Below the pieces are notes generated by a model. The model was not told the DNA's origin. It did no database searches and was given only the letters and a program-made list of their open reading frames with translations. Position numbers and translations under genes: made by a program. From Streptomyces tanashiensis (GTDB lineage: Bacteria; Actinomycetota; Actinomycetes; Streptomycetales; Streptomycetaceae), in contig NZ_BMRZ01000002.1 in assembly GCF_014648895.1 (NCBI RefSeq), positions 992,001 to 1,056,000 of the forward strand: a stretch of DNA of 64,000 nt, in the 5' to 3' direction. This document shows positions 15,207 to 24,290 of this stretch, one piece after another (the first letter of the stretch is position 1; the number at the start of each line of letters is the position of its first letter).

Positions 15207-16952
15207 ATGAACAAGCGCACCCGCACCCTGGCCACCGCCCTGGTGACGACCCTCGCCCTCGGCGCGACCGGCTGTTCCGGCGGCGGGAAGTCCGGCGGCT
15301 CCCCGGACCGCAAGAACCCCGTGACCTCCACCAACGGCACGGTCATCGGAGGAACCCCGCAGAAGGGCGGCACGCTGACGGTCCTGTCCAACCAGGACTT
15401 CACCCACCTCGACCCGGCCCGCAACTGGGTCATGCCCGACATGGACTTCGGCACCCGGCTGCTCTACCGCACCCTCGTCACCTACAAGGCGGAGCCCGGC
15501 GCCAAGGGCAGCGAGCTGGTCCCCGACCTCGCCGAGGACCTCGGCACCCCGTCCAACGGCGCCAAGACCTGGACCTTCCGCCTCAAGCCCGGCCTGACGT
15601 ACGAGGACGGCACCCCGATCACCGCCCAGGACATCAAGTACAACGTGGAACGGTCCTTCTCCCCCGACCTGCCCGGCGGCCCCGACTACGCGGCCCGCTA
15701 CCTCGCCGGCGCCCAGGGCTACCAGGGTCCCGCCCGGGGCAGGCACCTCGACTCCGTGAAGACCCCGGACGCCCGCACGATCGTCTTCGAACTCCACAAG
15801 CCCTTCGCCGAGTTCCCCTACGCCGCCACCCTGCCGACCTTCGCCCCGGTGCCGCCGAAGCAGGACAAGGGCCCCCAGTACGACAACCGCCCGTTCTCCT
15901 CGGGGCCGTACAAGATCGAGTCGTACGCCCGCGACAAGCAGATCGTCCTGGTCCGCAACACCCACTGGGACCCGAAGAGCGACTCCGTCCGCAAGGCGTA
16001 CCCGGACCGGATCGTCGTCACCATGGGCCTCAAGGGCAACCAGATCGACGACCGGCTCATCGCCTCCTCCGGCACCGACGCCTCCGCCGTCCCCTGGGCC
16101 CAGCTCCGCCCCGAGTCCATCTCCAAGGTCCTCACCAAGGCCGACGTCAAGGCCCGGCTGCTCGCCGAGTCCAGCAGCTGCACCGAGATGGTCCAGATGC
16201 ACACCGGCCGCGCCCCCTTCGACGACCTGAAGGTCCGCCAGGCCGTGCAGTGGGCCCTCGACCGGGAGGCGATCGTCACCGCCGCCGGCGGACCGGCCGT
16301 CACCGACGCCTCCAGCGCCGCCATGCCCGGCTCCCTCTTCACCGGCGGGAAGCAGCCCGACACCCTGAGGATCCCGCTCTCCGGCGACCCCGAGAAGGCC
16401 AAGCAGCTGCTCAAGGAGGCCGGGAAGGCCGACGGCCTCTCCACCCGGCTCACCGTCTCCATCAACGACAAGGCCATCGGCGAGGCCATCCAGCAGTCCC
16501 TGGGCCGGGCCGGCATCAAGGTGACCCTCGAGACCGTCGACCCGTCCGCCTTCTACGACACCATCGGCGACACCAAGAACCGCACGGATCTCGTCTACAC
16601 CGGCTGGTGCCCCGACTTCCCCTCCGGCACCACCTTCCTCCCCTTCGTCTTCGACGGCCGCTACATCAAGGTGAAGGGCAACAGCGGAAACCACTCCCTC
16701 TTCAAGGACGACGCCGTCATGAAGCGGATGGACGAGATCGCCGCCATGACCGACGGCGCCCAGGCCAACAAGGCGTGGCAGGAGCTCGACGGACAGATCC
16801 TCGCCAAGGCACCGGTCGCCCCCGGCGCCATGAAGCGCCGCTCGCTCCTCGTCGGCACCAACGTCGCCGGTGCCTACGGCCACACCTCCTGGAGCGGTCA
16901 GCTCGACTACGCGACCGTCGGCCTCAAGGACCCGTCGAAGAGCGCGAACTGA
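15207..16952 (+). CDS. Peptide ABC transporter substrate-binding lipoprotein (DppA/OppA-like)
   Basis: A 581-residue lipoprotein: MNKRTRTLATAL, a hydrophobic stretch, and the lipobox ending LGATGCSGG. The mature protein is a family 5 solute-binding protein, with TLTVLSNQDFTHLDPARNW at the start of the fold and the conserved WTFRLKPGLTYEDGTPITA region. It would capture oligopeptides outside the membrane for the permease below. Start ATG 15207 has GGAG eight bases upstream; the frame is open far upstream through the promoter, which is not coding. First gene of a five-gene operon. By context the ligands may be Pro/Hyp-containing collagen peptides (inference). Confidence 0.9.
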   Translation: MNKRTRTLATALVTTLALGATGCSGGGKSGGSPDRKNPVTSTNGTVIGGTPQKGGTLTVLSNQDFTHLDPARNWVMPDMDFGTRLLYRTLVTYKAEPGAKGSELVPDLAEDLGTPSNGAKTWTFRLKPGLTYEDGTPITAQDIKYNVERSFSPDLPGGPDYAARYLAGAQGYQGPARGRHLDSVKTPDARTIVFELHKPFAEFPYAATLPTFAPVPPKQDKGPQYDNRPFSSGPYKIESYARDKQIVLVRNTHWDPKSDSVRKAYPDRIVVTMGLKGNQIDDRLIASSGTDASAVPWAQLRPESISKVLTKADVKARLLAESSSCTEMVQMHTGRAPFDDLKVRQAVQWALDREAIVTAAGGPAVTDASSAAMPGSLFTGGKQPDTLRIPLSGDPEKAKQLLKEAGKADGLSTRLTVSINDKAIGEAIQQSLGRAGIKVTLETVDPSAFYDTIGDTKNRTDLVYTGWCPDFPSGTTFLPFVFDGRYIKVKGNSGNHSLFKDDAVMKRMDEIAAMTDGAQANKAWQELDGQILAKAPVAPGAMKRRSLLVGTNVAGAYGHTSWSGQLDYATVGLKDPSKSAN

Positions 16953-16966
16953 AGGACGCCCCTCCC

Positions 16967-17899
16967 ATGACCATGACCACCACCTCCCCTCCGACGCACG
17001 AGGGGGGCGGGGCCTGGCAGCTGGTCCGCGCGGAACTGCGCCGCCGCACCTCCCTCAAGGTCTCCCTCGCCGTCGTCGCCCTCTTCGCCCTGATGACCGT
17101 GGCCGCCCCGCTGATCAGCTCGCTGGGCGGCTGGGGCCCGGAGGAGTTCGACAAGTCCGCCGTCGACCCCTACCTCGGCGGACTGCCGATCGGGCCGCTC
17201 GGCGGGGTCTCCGCCGAGCACTGGCTCGGCGTCGAACCCATCACCGGGCGCGACCTGTTCGCCCGGGTCGTGCACGGCGCCCAGGTCTCGCTGCTGATCG
17301 CCTTCGCCGCCACCGCGATCGTCGTGGTGGCGGGAGTGGCCGCCGGCATCGCCGCCGGCTACTTCGGCGGCCGCACCGACACCGTCCTGTCCCGGCTGAT
17401 GGACCTGACGATGTCCTTCCCCTCCCTCATCTTCATGATCGCGATGATGTCGGTCGCCCGTGACGTCAACCGGACGCTGCTGATGATCCTCGTCATCGGC
17501 CTCTTCGGCTGGCCCGGCGTGGCCCGGGTCGTCCGCGGCCAGACCCTCTCGCTCAAGCACCGCGAGTACGTCGACGCGGCCCGCGTCGGCGGCTCCGGCC
17601 CCTGGCGGATCCTCGCCCGCGACATCCTCCCGGGCGTCGCGGGACCCGTCATCGCCTACACCACGCTGATGATCCCCGGCATGATCGCCACCGAGGCCGC
17701 CCTCAGCTACCTCGGCGTCGGGGTCCGTCCGCCGACCCCGTCCTGGGGGCAGATGATCGCGGAGAGCGTCGCCTACTACGACACGGACCCCATGTACTTC
17801 CTCGTCCCCAGCCTCTGCCTCTTCCTCACCGTGCTGGCGTTCACCCTCCTCGGCGACGCCCTGCGCGACCTCCTCGACCCGCGCGGGGGTCTCACGTGA
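16967..17899 (+). CDS. Peptide ABC transporter permease (DppC-like)
   Basis: A 310-residue inner-membrane permease with an N-terminal cytoplasmic segment, about six transmembrane helices, and the EAA motif (REYVDAARVGGSGPWRILAR). The C-terminal LSYLGVGVRPPTPSWGQM is typical of DppC/OppC. Start ATG has GAAGGA eleven bases upstream at the end of the preceding gene. It heterodimerises with the permease encoded next, whose GTG start overlaps this stop by four bases. The DppC-before-DppB order is unusual but seen in actinobacteria. Confidence 0.9.
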   Translation: MTMTTTSPPTHEGGGAWQLVRAELRRRTSLKVSLAVVALFALMTVAAPLISSLGGWGPEEFDKSAVDPYLGGLPIGPLGGVSAEHWLGVEPITGRDLFARVVHGAQVSLLIAFAATAIVVVAGVAAGIAAGYFGGRTDTVLSRLMDLTMSFPSLIFMIAMMSVARDVNRTLLMILVIGLFGWPGVARVVRGQTLSLKHREYVDAARVGGSGPWRILARDILPGVAGPVIAYTTLMIPGMIATEAALSYLGVGVRPPTPSWGQMIAESVAYYDTDPMYFLVPSLCLFLTVLAFTLLGDALRDLLDPRGGLT

Positions 17900-18881
17900 T
17901 CCTCTACCTCGGGCGCCGGCTGCTCGGGGTGGCCGGCGTCCTCCTCGCGATCGCCGCCGTCACCTTCACCATCTTCTACGTGCTGCCCTCCGACCCCGCC
18001 GCCGCGGCCTGCGGCAAGGCGTGCAGCGACGAACGCCTCGAAGCGATCCGCGCCCACATGGGCCTGGACGCCCCGCTGTGGCGGCAGTTCGCCGACTTCG
18101 TCACCGGCATCTTCACCGGCCGCACCATGGGCACCGGCCAGTACGCCCTGCGCTGCGACTTCCCCTGCCTCGGCTACTCGTACGAGAACAGCGAGAACGT
18201 CTGGGACCTGCTCGTCGACCGGCTGCCCGTCTCCGCCTCGCTCGCCGTCGGCGCGGCCGTGCTGTGGCTGGTCCTCGGCCTCTCGGCCGGCGTGACGGCC
18301 GCGCTCCGCAAGGACACCCTCACCGACCGGGTGCTCATGGTCGGCGCGGTCGCCGCGGCCTCCCTGCCGGTCTACTTCACCTCGGTGCTGCTCATCTACG
18401 GGCTGATCCGGCTGACCGGGCTGCTGCCCTACCCGCAGTACGTCCCCTTCACCTCCGACCCGCTGTCCTGGGCCTCCAACCTGCTGCTGCCCTGGCTGGC
18501 CCTCGCCGTGCTCTACGCGGCCATGTACGCCCGGCAGAGCCGCGGCGCGATGATCGAGTCCATGGCGGAGCCGTACATCCGCACCGCCCGCGCCAAGGGC
18601 CTGCCGCGCCGCACGGTCGTCGTCAAGCACGGTCTGCGGGCGGGGATGACCCCGGTCCTCACCATCTTCGGCATGGACCTCGGCGGGCTCCTCGCCGGCG
18701 CCGTCATCACGGAGTCGCTCTTCGGACTGCCCGGCGTCGGGCGCCTCTTCTACGGCGCGCTCACCTCCGGCGACCAGCCCGTCATCCTCGGGGTGACCCT
18801 GCTCGCCGCCACCTTCATCGTCGTCGCCAACCTGGCCGTCGACCTGCTGTACGCCGTCGTCGACCCGCGAGTGAGGTACTG

Positions 18882-18882
<1 letters not shown>
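17896..18882 (+). CDS. Peptide ABC transporter permease (DppB-like)
   Basis: A 328-residue permease beginning [20 protein letters not shown], with the DppB-type first helix and a conserved periplasmic loop ([12 protein letters not shown]). The EAA motif is visible as [20 protein letters not shown]. About six membrane helices. A four-base GTGA overlap with the upstream gene and an ATG/TGA overlap with the downstream ATPase show tight coupling. Two cysteines in the periplasmic loops (ACGKACSDE) plus CDFPC could form disulfides. Confidence 0.9.
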
Positions 18883-19885
<1,003 letters not shown>

Positions 19886-19889
<4 letters not shown>

Positions 19890-20875
19890 CCACCACTGCC
19901 CCTCCCCTGCTGCGCGTACGGGACCTGACCATGACGTTCCCCGGACGCCGGGCCCGCTCGGCGCCCGTCCGGGCCGTGGACGGGGTCTCCTTCGACGTGG
20001 CGGCGGGCGAGACCCTCGGCCTCGTCGGCGAGTCCGGCTGCGGCAAGTCCACCACCGGCCGCATGATCGTGCGGCTCCTGGAGCCGACCGCGGGCTCCGT
20101 CTCGTACGACGGGCGCGACATCAGCCATCTCTCCCAGCGGGAGCTGAAGCCGCTCCGCCGCGAGCTGCAGATGGTCTTCCAGGACCCGCACTCCTCCCTC
20201 AACCCCCGGCAGACCGTGGCCCGGATCATCGCCGACCCGCTGCTCGTCCAGGGGAGTTCGGCGGCCGAGGCGCGCAAGCGGGCCGCGGAGCTGATGGAGC
20301 TGGTCGGGCTCATCCCGGAACACATCGACCGCCATCCGCACGAGTTCTCCGGCGGCCAGGCCCAGCGCATCGGCATCGCCCGCGCGCTGGCCACCGGCCC
20401 CCGGCTGATCGTCGCGGACGAGCCCGTCTCCGCCCTCGACGTCTCCGTCCAGGCACAGGTCGTCAATCTCATGGAACGGCTCCGGCGCGAACTCGGCCTC
20501 GCCTACCTCTTCATCGCGCACGACCTCTCCGTCGTGAAGCGGGTCTGCGACCGGGTCGCCGTGATGTACCTCGGCCGGATCGTGGAGATCGGCGCGAAGG
20601 AGCGGGTGTACGCGGCGCCCGCCCACCCCTACACACGGGCGCTGCTCTCCGCCGTGCCCCTGCCCGACCCGGCGGCCGAGCGGGCCCGGGAGCGGATCAC
20701 GCTGCTCGGTGACCCGCCGAGCCCGGCCGCTCCCCCACCGGGCTGCACCTTCCATCCGCGCTGCCCCAAGGCCCGGGAGATCTGCCGCACCGAGGCCCCG
20801 CCGCTCCGGGTCGCCGCCCCGGGCGAGGCCCGGCAGGTCGCCTGTCACTTCCCCGAGGGAACGGAGGGGAACTGA
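19886..20875 (+). CDS. Peptide ABC transporter ATPase (DppF-like)
   Basis: A 329-residue ATP-binding subunit: Walker A GESGCGKS, signature [10 protein letters not shown], Walker [13 protein letters not shown], switch histidine IAHDLS, and the oligopeptide-transporter C-terminal cysteines ([15 protein letters not shown] ... ACHF). The start overlaps the upstream stop by ATGA. It is the last clear gene of the importer operon; an 88-bp gap with its own direct repeat precedes the next gene. Confidence 0.91.
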
Positions 20876-20901
20876 GGGAAGGCCCGCGCTCTTGACAACC
20901 G

Positions 20902-20925
20902 CTCATGTTCGTCGTCCTCATGTTC
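20902..20925 (+). repeat. Direct repeat upstream of the flavoprotein gene
   Basis: CTCATGTTC occurs at 20902-20910 and again at 20917-20925, a 15-bp period, with TTGACA at 20892-20897 just upstream. It may be a promoter with a tandem activator or repressor site for the gene at 20964. No clear -10 hexamer is seen. Confidence 0.4.
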
Positions 20926-20963
20926 CTGACAGAAGTGGCACATCACGGGGGGACGACCAGCGC

Positions 20964-22244
20964 ATGACCAAGCCCGAGAGCGCGGGACACGACTACGACG
21001 TCGTCATCGGCGGAGCCAGCCTCGCCGGCTGCGCCGCGGCGATCCTGCTCGCCCGACGCGGTGCCCGCGTCGCCCTCCTGGAACGCCGCTCGCGCCCCGC
21101 GGCGTACAAGGCGCTGTGCACCCACTCCCTCACCGCCAACGCCACCCCCGTCCTGGAGGAACTCGGTCTGGTCCCCGCCCTGGAGAAGGCGGGGGCCGTA
21201 CGCAACGAGGCCCGCTGGTACACCCGTTGGGGATGGATCGAGCCGAGTGCCGCGCCGGGCCCCGAGCTGCCGTACGGCTACAACGTCCGGCGCAGCACCC
21301 TCGACCCGCTGATCAGGTCCCGCGCGGCCGAGACCCCGGGGGTCGATGTGCTCCTCGGCCACACGGTGACCGGGCTGCTCCAGGAGGACGGGCGGACCAC
21401 GGGGGTGCGGGCGTCGACGCCCGAGGGCGAGCGCGAGATCCGGGCCCGCCTGGTGGTCGGCGCGGACGGCAAGGACTCGGCCGTGGCCAAGTTCGCCGGG
21501 GTGCCCACCCGGCGGCACGAGAACGCGCGCTTCGGCTATCTCGCGCACTTCCGGAACCTGCCGCTGCGCGACGGGATCAGTCACGCCTGGTTCCTGGTGC
21601 CCGACATGGCCTACGCGTTCCCGAACGACGACGGGGTGACGGTCGTCGCGGTGCTCCCGGGCAAGAAGCGGCTGCCGGACTTCCGGGAGGATCTGGAGGG
21701 CAGCTTCCTGAAGTTGTTCCGCTCGCTGCCCGACGCTCCGGACATCGATGCCGCCGAGCGCGTCACGAAGTTCACCGGCGCGGTCGACTATCCGCTGCAC
21801 ACCCGCAGGCCGACCGCCCCGGGCCTCGCGCTCATCGGCGACGCGGCCCTGACCGGCGACCCCCTGTGGGGCGTGGGATGCGGATGGGCCCTGCAGTCCG
21901 CGCGGTGGCTGGCGGAGGCGGTCGCCCCGGCCGTGACCGGGCGGGGCGACCTCGACCGGGCCCTCGCGGTGTACGCGCGCCGGCACCGGCGCCGTCTCGG
22001 CGGCCACCAGTACCTGGCGGCGGACTTCGCCAAGGGCCGGCCGTTCAACCCCGTGGAGCGGCTGATGTTCTCGGCGGCGGCGCGTGACGGCGCCGTGGCA
22101 CGGCACATGCACCTGTTCGCGTCCCGCCTGATCGGTCCGGCGCGCTTCCTGAGCCCCGCGGCGGTGGCGAGGGCCGTCGTCGTCAACCTCAGGCACCGCC
22201 GGGCGGCCGCGCCGCCCGCGCGTCCGTCGCGCACGGAGGCGTGA
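20964..22244 (+). CDS. FAD-dependent oxidoreductase/monooxygenase, group A-like
   Basis: A 426-residue flavoprotein of the PHBH/geranylgeranyl-reductase-like fold: YDVVIGGASLAGCAAAILLARR (FAD GxGxxG variant), the DG motif in VVGADGKDSAVAKFAGV, and the GD motif in LALIGDAALTGDPLWG. Substrate is unknown; relatives include halogenases, hydroxylases and reductases. The ATG at 20964 begins just before the FAD motif; the open frame further upstream covers the importer gene's tail and the intergenic direct repeat. It follows the importer but appears to have its own promoter. It is not a recognised hydroxyproline step, so its link to the locus is uncertain. Confidence 0.78.
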   Translation: MTKPESAGHDYDVVIGGASLAGCAAAILLARRGARVALLERRSRPAAYKALCTHSLTANATPVLEELGLVPALEKAGAVRNEARWYTRWGWIEPSAAPGPELPYGYNVRRSTLDPLIRSRAAETPGVDVLLGHTVTGLLQEDGRTTGVRASTPEGEREIRARLVVGADGKDSAVAKFAGVPTRRHENARFGYLAHFRNLPLRDGISHAWFLVPDMAYAFPNDDGVTVVAVLPGKKRLPDFREDLEGSFLKLFRSLPDAPDIDAAERVTKFTGAVDYPLHTRRPTAPGLALIGDAALTGDPLWGVGCGWALQSARWLAEAVAPAVTGRGDLDRALAVYARRHRRRLGGHQYLAADFAKGRPFNPVERLMFSAAARDGAVARHMHLFASRLIGPARFLSPAAVARAVVVNLRHRRAAAPPARPSRTEA

Positions 22245-22258
22245 CCGGCGCCTCCGGA

Positions 22259-22307
22259 CACGCCGACGCCGGCACCGCTCGTGGGGAGCGGTGCCGGCGC
22301 CGGCGTG
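22259..22307. terminator. Strong bidirectional terminator
   Basis: A 22-bp arm at 22259-22280 pairs with 22286-22307 at 21 of 22 positions around a 5-nt loop (GTGGG). It sits between the convergent flavoprotein and OCD-family genes and should stop transcription from both sides. Confidence 0.88.
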
Positions 22308-22308
22308 T

Positions 22309-23247
22309 TCAGGCTCCGCGGACCGCGCGGTACAGGGAGCTCGCGACGGCGAGGTCCTCCCAGGCCATGCCCACGCTCTTGAAGAAGCGCGGGCGCTCCG
22401 AGGGGGTGTGGCCGTGCACGAGGTCGGCCAGGGTGCCCGTGATGTGCTCCTCGCCGATCGCGCCCTCGGAGAGGGGGACGAGCAGGTCCCCCGCCTCGCG
22501 GAGCGCCGCCGCGCGCGCCTCGACGTAGACCTCGGCGCGGGTCACGAGTGCGGTGTCGGTCTCCCGGGCCGTCGGCTCGTGCGAACCGACGGCGACGACG
22601 GTGGCGCCCGAGGCGACCAGGGCGCCGTCGAAGAGGGGCGTACGGGCCGTCGTGCAGCAGACGACGAGGTCGGCCTCGGCCACGTCGTCGGGTGTCCCGG
22701 CCCGGGCGTTCACGTCGAGCGTCCGCGCGTATCCGGCGAGGGCGCGGGCGGCGACGGGGTTGCGTCCGACGACGACGGCCTCGGCGACCTCGCGCACGGC
22801 GAGCACGGCCTCCAGATGGCCGTAGGCCTGGGGCCCGGTGCCGAAGAGCACGAGGCGCAACGGCCGGTCGTCCGGGGTGAGGTGGCGTACGGCGAGGGCG
22901 GAGACGGCCGGGGTGCGCAGCTCGGTCAGGGCGGCGCCGTCGAGGAGGGCGAGGGGCCGGAGGTCCGTTCCGTCGAGGAGCAGGTAGGAGCCGGTGATGC
23001 GGGGCAGGCCGAGGGCCGGGTTTCCGGGGGCCACGCCCGCGATCTTCACGCCGGCGTACGCGTGGTCGGCGGCGGGCATGAGGAGGAGTTCGCCGGCCGG
23101 GACGGGGACGGCGGTGCGGGGCGGTGCGGTCTCGGGGTCGAGTCCGGCGCGCAGGACTCCGGCGAGGACGTCGACCGTCGCCGCCGGGGTCAGCAGGCGG
23201 GTCATGGCGGGGGCTTCGATCCGCAGCAGGTCGGTCGTGGTGGTCAC
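22309..23247 (-). CDS. Ornithine cyclodeaminase/mu-crystallin family, probable pyrroline-2-carboxylate reductase
   Basis: A 312-residue Rossmann-fold protein. The NAD(P) site is LRLVLFGTGPQAYGHLEAV and the family region AVGSHEPTARETD is present. In hydroxyproline loci this family reduces delta-1-pyrroline-2-carboxylate to L-proline, the step after dehydration of trans-3-hydroxy-L-proline. A true ornithine cyclodeaminase role is less likely here because it is coupled by a four-base GTGA overlap to a proline-racemase-family gene. Which imino acid it reduces cannot be proved from sequence. Confidence 0.84.
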   Translation of the reverse strand: MTTTTDLLRIEAPAMTRLLTPAATVDVLAGVLRAGLDPETAPPRTAVPVPAGELLLMPAADHAYAGVKIAGVAPGNPALGLPRITGSYLLLDGTDLRPLALLDGAALTELRTPAVSALAVRHLTPDDRPLRLVLFGTGPQAYGHLEAVLAVREVAEAVVVGRNPVAARALAGYARTLDVNARAGTPDDVAEADLVVCCTTARTPLFDGALVASGATVVAVGSHEPTARETDTALVTRAEVYVEARAAALREAGDLLVPLSEGAIGEEHITGTLADLVHGHTPSERPRFFKSVGMAWEDLAVASSLYRAVRGA

Positions 23248-24203
23248 AGGAGGAATCCCGTGCCCAGGTCGTCGTGCGGGTCGAGGACGAAGGTGTGGGT
23301 GCCGGTGCGGTGGGTCGTGCCGGTGACCTCCGTGATCCCGCCGGGCAGCAGGCGGCCGGTGAACACGGTGTCGGCCACGGACTCGTGCGTGAGGACCTCA
23401 CCAGGGGCGAGGCGCCCCTCGTCGCCGAGCAGGGCGAGCCGGGCGGAGGTGCCGGAGCCGCAGGGTGAGCGGTCGATCTGTCCGTCGGCGAAGACGGTGA
23501 CGTTGCGCTGGTGCGGCCCGGTGGGGGTGTCGGGCAGGTCCTCGTACAGGATGACGCCGTACACGTCGTGTTCGGGGAACGCGGCGCGGATCTCCCGCCC
23601 GGCCCGGACGAGCGCGGGCAGGGAGGCCCGGGTGGTGTCGAGGCCGAGGGCGCGCGCGGGGACCGAGACGTAGACGGCGCCGGAGTCGGCGAGGTCGGCC
23701 TCGACGGTGCCGGTGGAGAGGGTGACCGGGACCTTGCGGTCGAGGACGCGCGTCGGGACGTTGCGGAAGGTGACGCCGGTGGTGCGGCCGTCCGCGCGGT
23801 GCACGGTGGCGGTGACGCGCCCGGAGGGCACGTCGACGCGGACGGGGACGTCGCCGTCGTGGGGCGCCGGGACCCGTCCGGTGTCGACGGCCCAGGCGCC
23901 GAGCGCCATGGTGCCGTGGCCGCAGGCGGTGGAGTAGCCGTCCTTGTGCCAGAACAGCACGCCGAAGTGGGCGCCGTCGTCGTCGGGCGGGACGATGAAG
24001 CCGCCGTACATGCCGGAGTGGCCGCGGGGCTCCCGGACCAGGAGGCGGCGCAGGTCGTCGAGCGGTCCGAGCCGGAGGGCGAGGGCGCGGCGCTCGGCGA
24101 CGGTGTCGCCGGGGATGGGCGGCAGGTCCTCGGCGACGATCCTGAACGGCTCGCCTGCCGTGTGGTAGTCGGTGGTGCGGACCGGGTGCGGGGTGGTGCT
24201 CAC
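23244..24203 (-). CDS. Proline racemase family enzyme, probable 4-hydroxyproline 2-epimerase
   Basis: A 319-residue cytosolic enzyme with the two catalytic cysteine motifs: ACGHGTM (C94) and DRSPCGSGTSA (C248). Cys/Cys members are epimerases or racemases (trans-4-hydroxy-L-proline to cis-4-hydroxy-D-proline), whereas trans-3-hydroxyproline dehydratases typically replace one cysteine by threonine or serine. The presence of a D-hydroxyproline dehydrogenase set in the same locus supports the 4-hydroxyproline role. The GTG start has GGAGG nine bases upstream. It lies downstream of the collagenase on the same strand, with a hairpin between them. Confidence 0.87.
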   Translation of the reverse strand: MSTTPHPVRTTDYHTAGEPFRIVAEDLPPIPGDTVAERRALALRLGPLDDLRRLLVREPRGHSGMYGGFIVPPDDDGAHFGVLFWHKDGYSTACGHGTMALGAWAVDTGRVPAPHDGDVPVRVDVPSGRVTATVHRADGRTTGVTFRNVPTRVLDRKVPVTLSTGTVEADLADSGAVYVSVPARALGLDTTRASLPALVRAGREIRAAFPEHDVYGVILYEDLPDTPTGPHQRNVTVFADGQIDRSPCGSGTSARLALLGDEGRLAPGEVLTHESVADTVFTGRLLPGGITEVTGTTHRTGTHTFVLDPHDDLGTGFLL

Positions 24204-24235
24204 GTCGTACGTCCTCCGGAGGGAGAGGTGCGGTG

Positions 24236-24273
24236 CCGGGCCGGCCCCTCCCCCCGTGGAAGGACCGGCCCGG
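24236..24273 (-). terminator. Hairpin between collagenase and epimerase genes
   Basis: CCGGGCCGG (24236-24244) pairs with CCGGCCCGG (24265-24273) around a 20-nt loop. It could partly terminate the collagenase transcript while letting some reading continue into the epimerase gene, which has no obvious promoter of its own in the remaining gap. Confidence 0.55.
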
Positions 24274-24290
24274 ACGGTGGTGGGGTGCGG

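Noticed and set aside
13788..16952. A 1054-codon frame on the plus strand ending with the substrate-binding protein
   Set aside because: Its first two thirds are antisense to the dehydrogenase genes and it reads through the promoter-operator; only the part from ATG 15207 has a ribosome site, lipoprotein signal and family likeness.
22309..23247. Family annotation as true ornithine cyclodeaminase
   Set aside because: It overlaps a proline-racemase-family gene and has no arginine/ornithine genes nearby; reductase members of this family are known from hydroxyproline loci.
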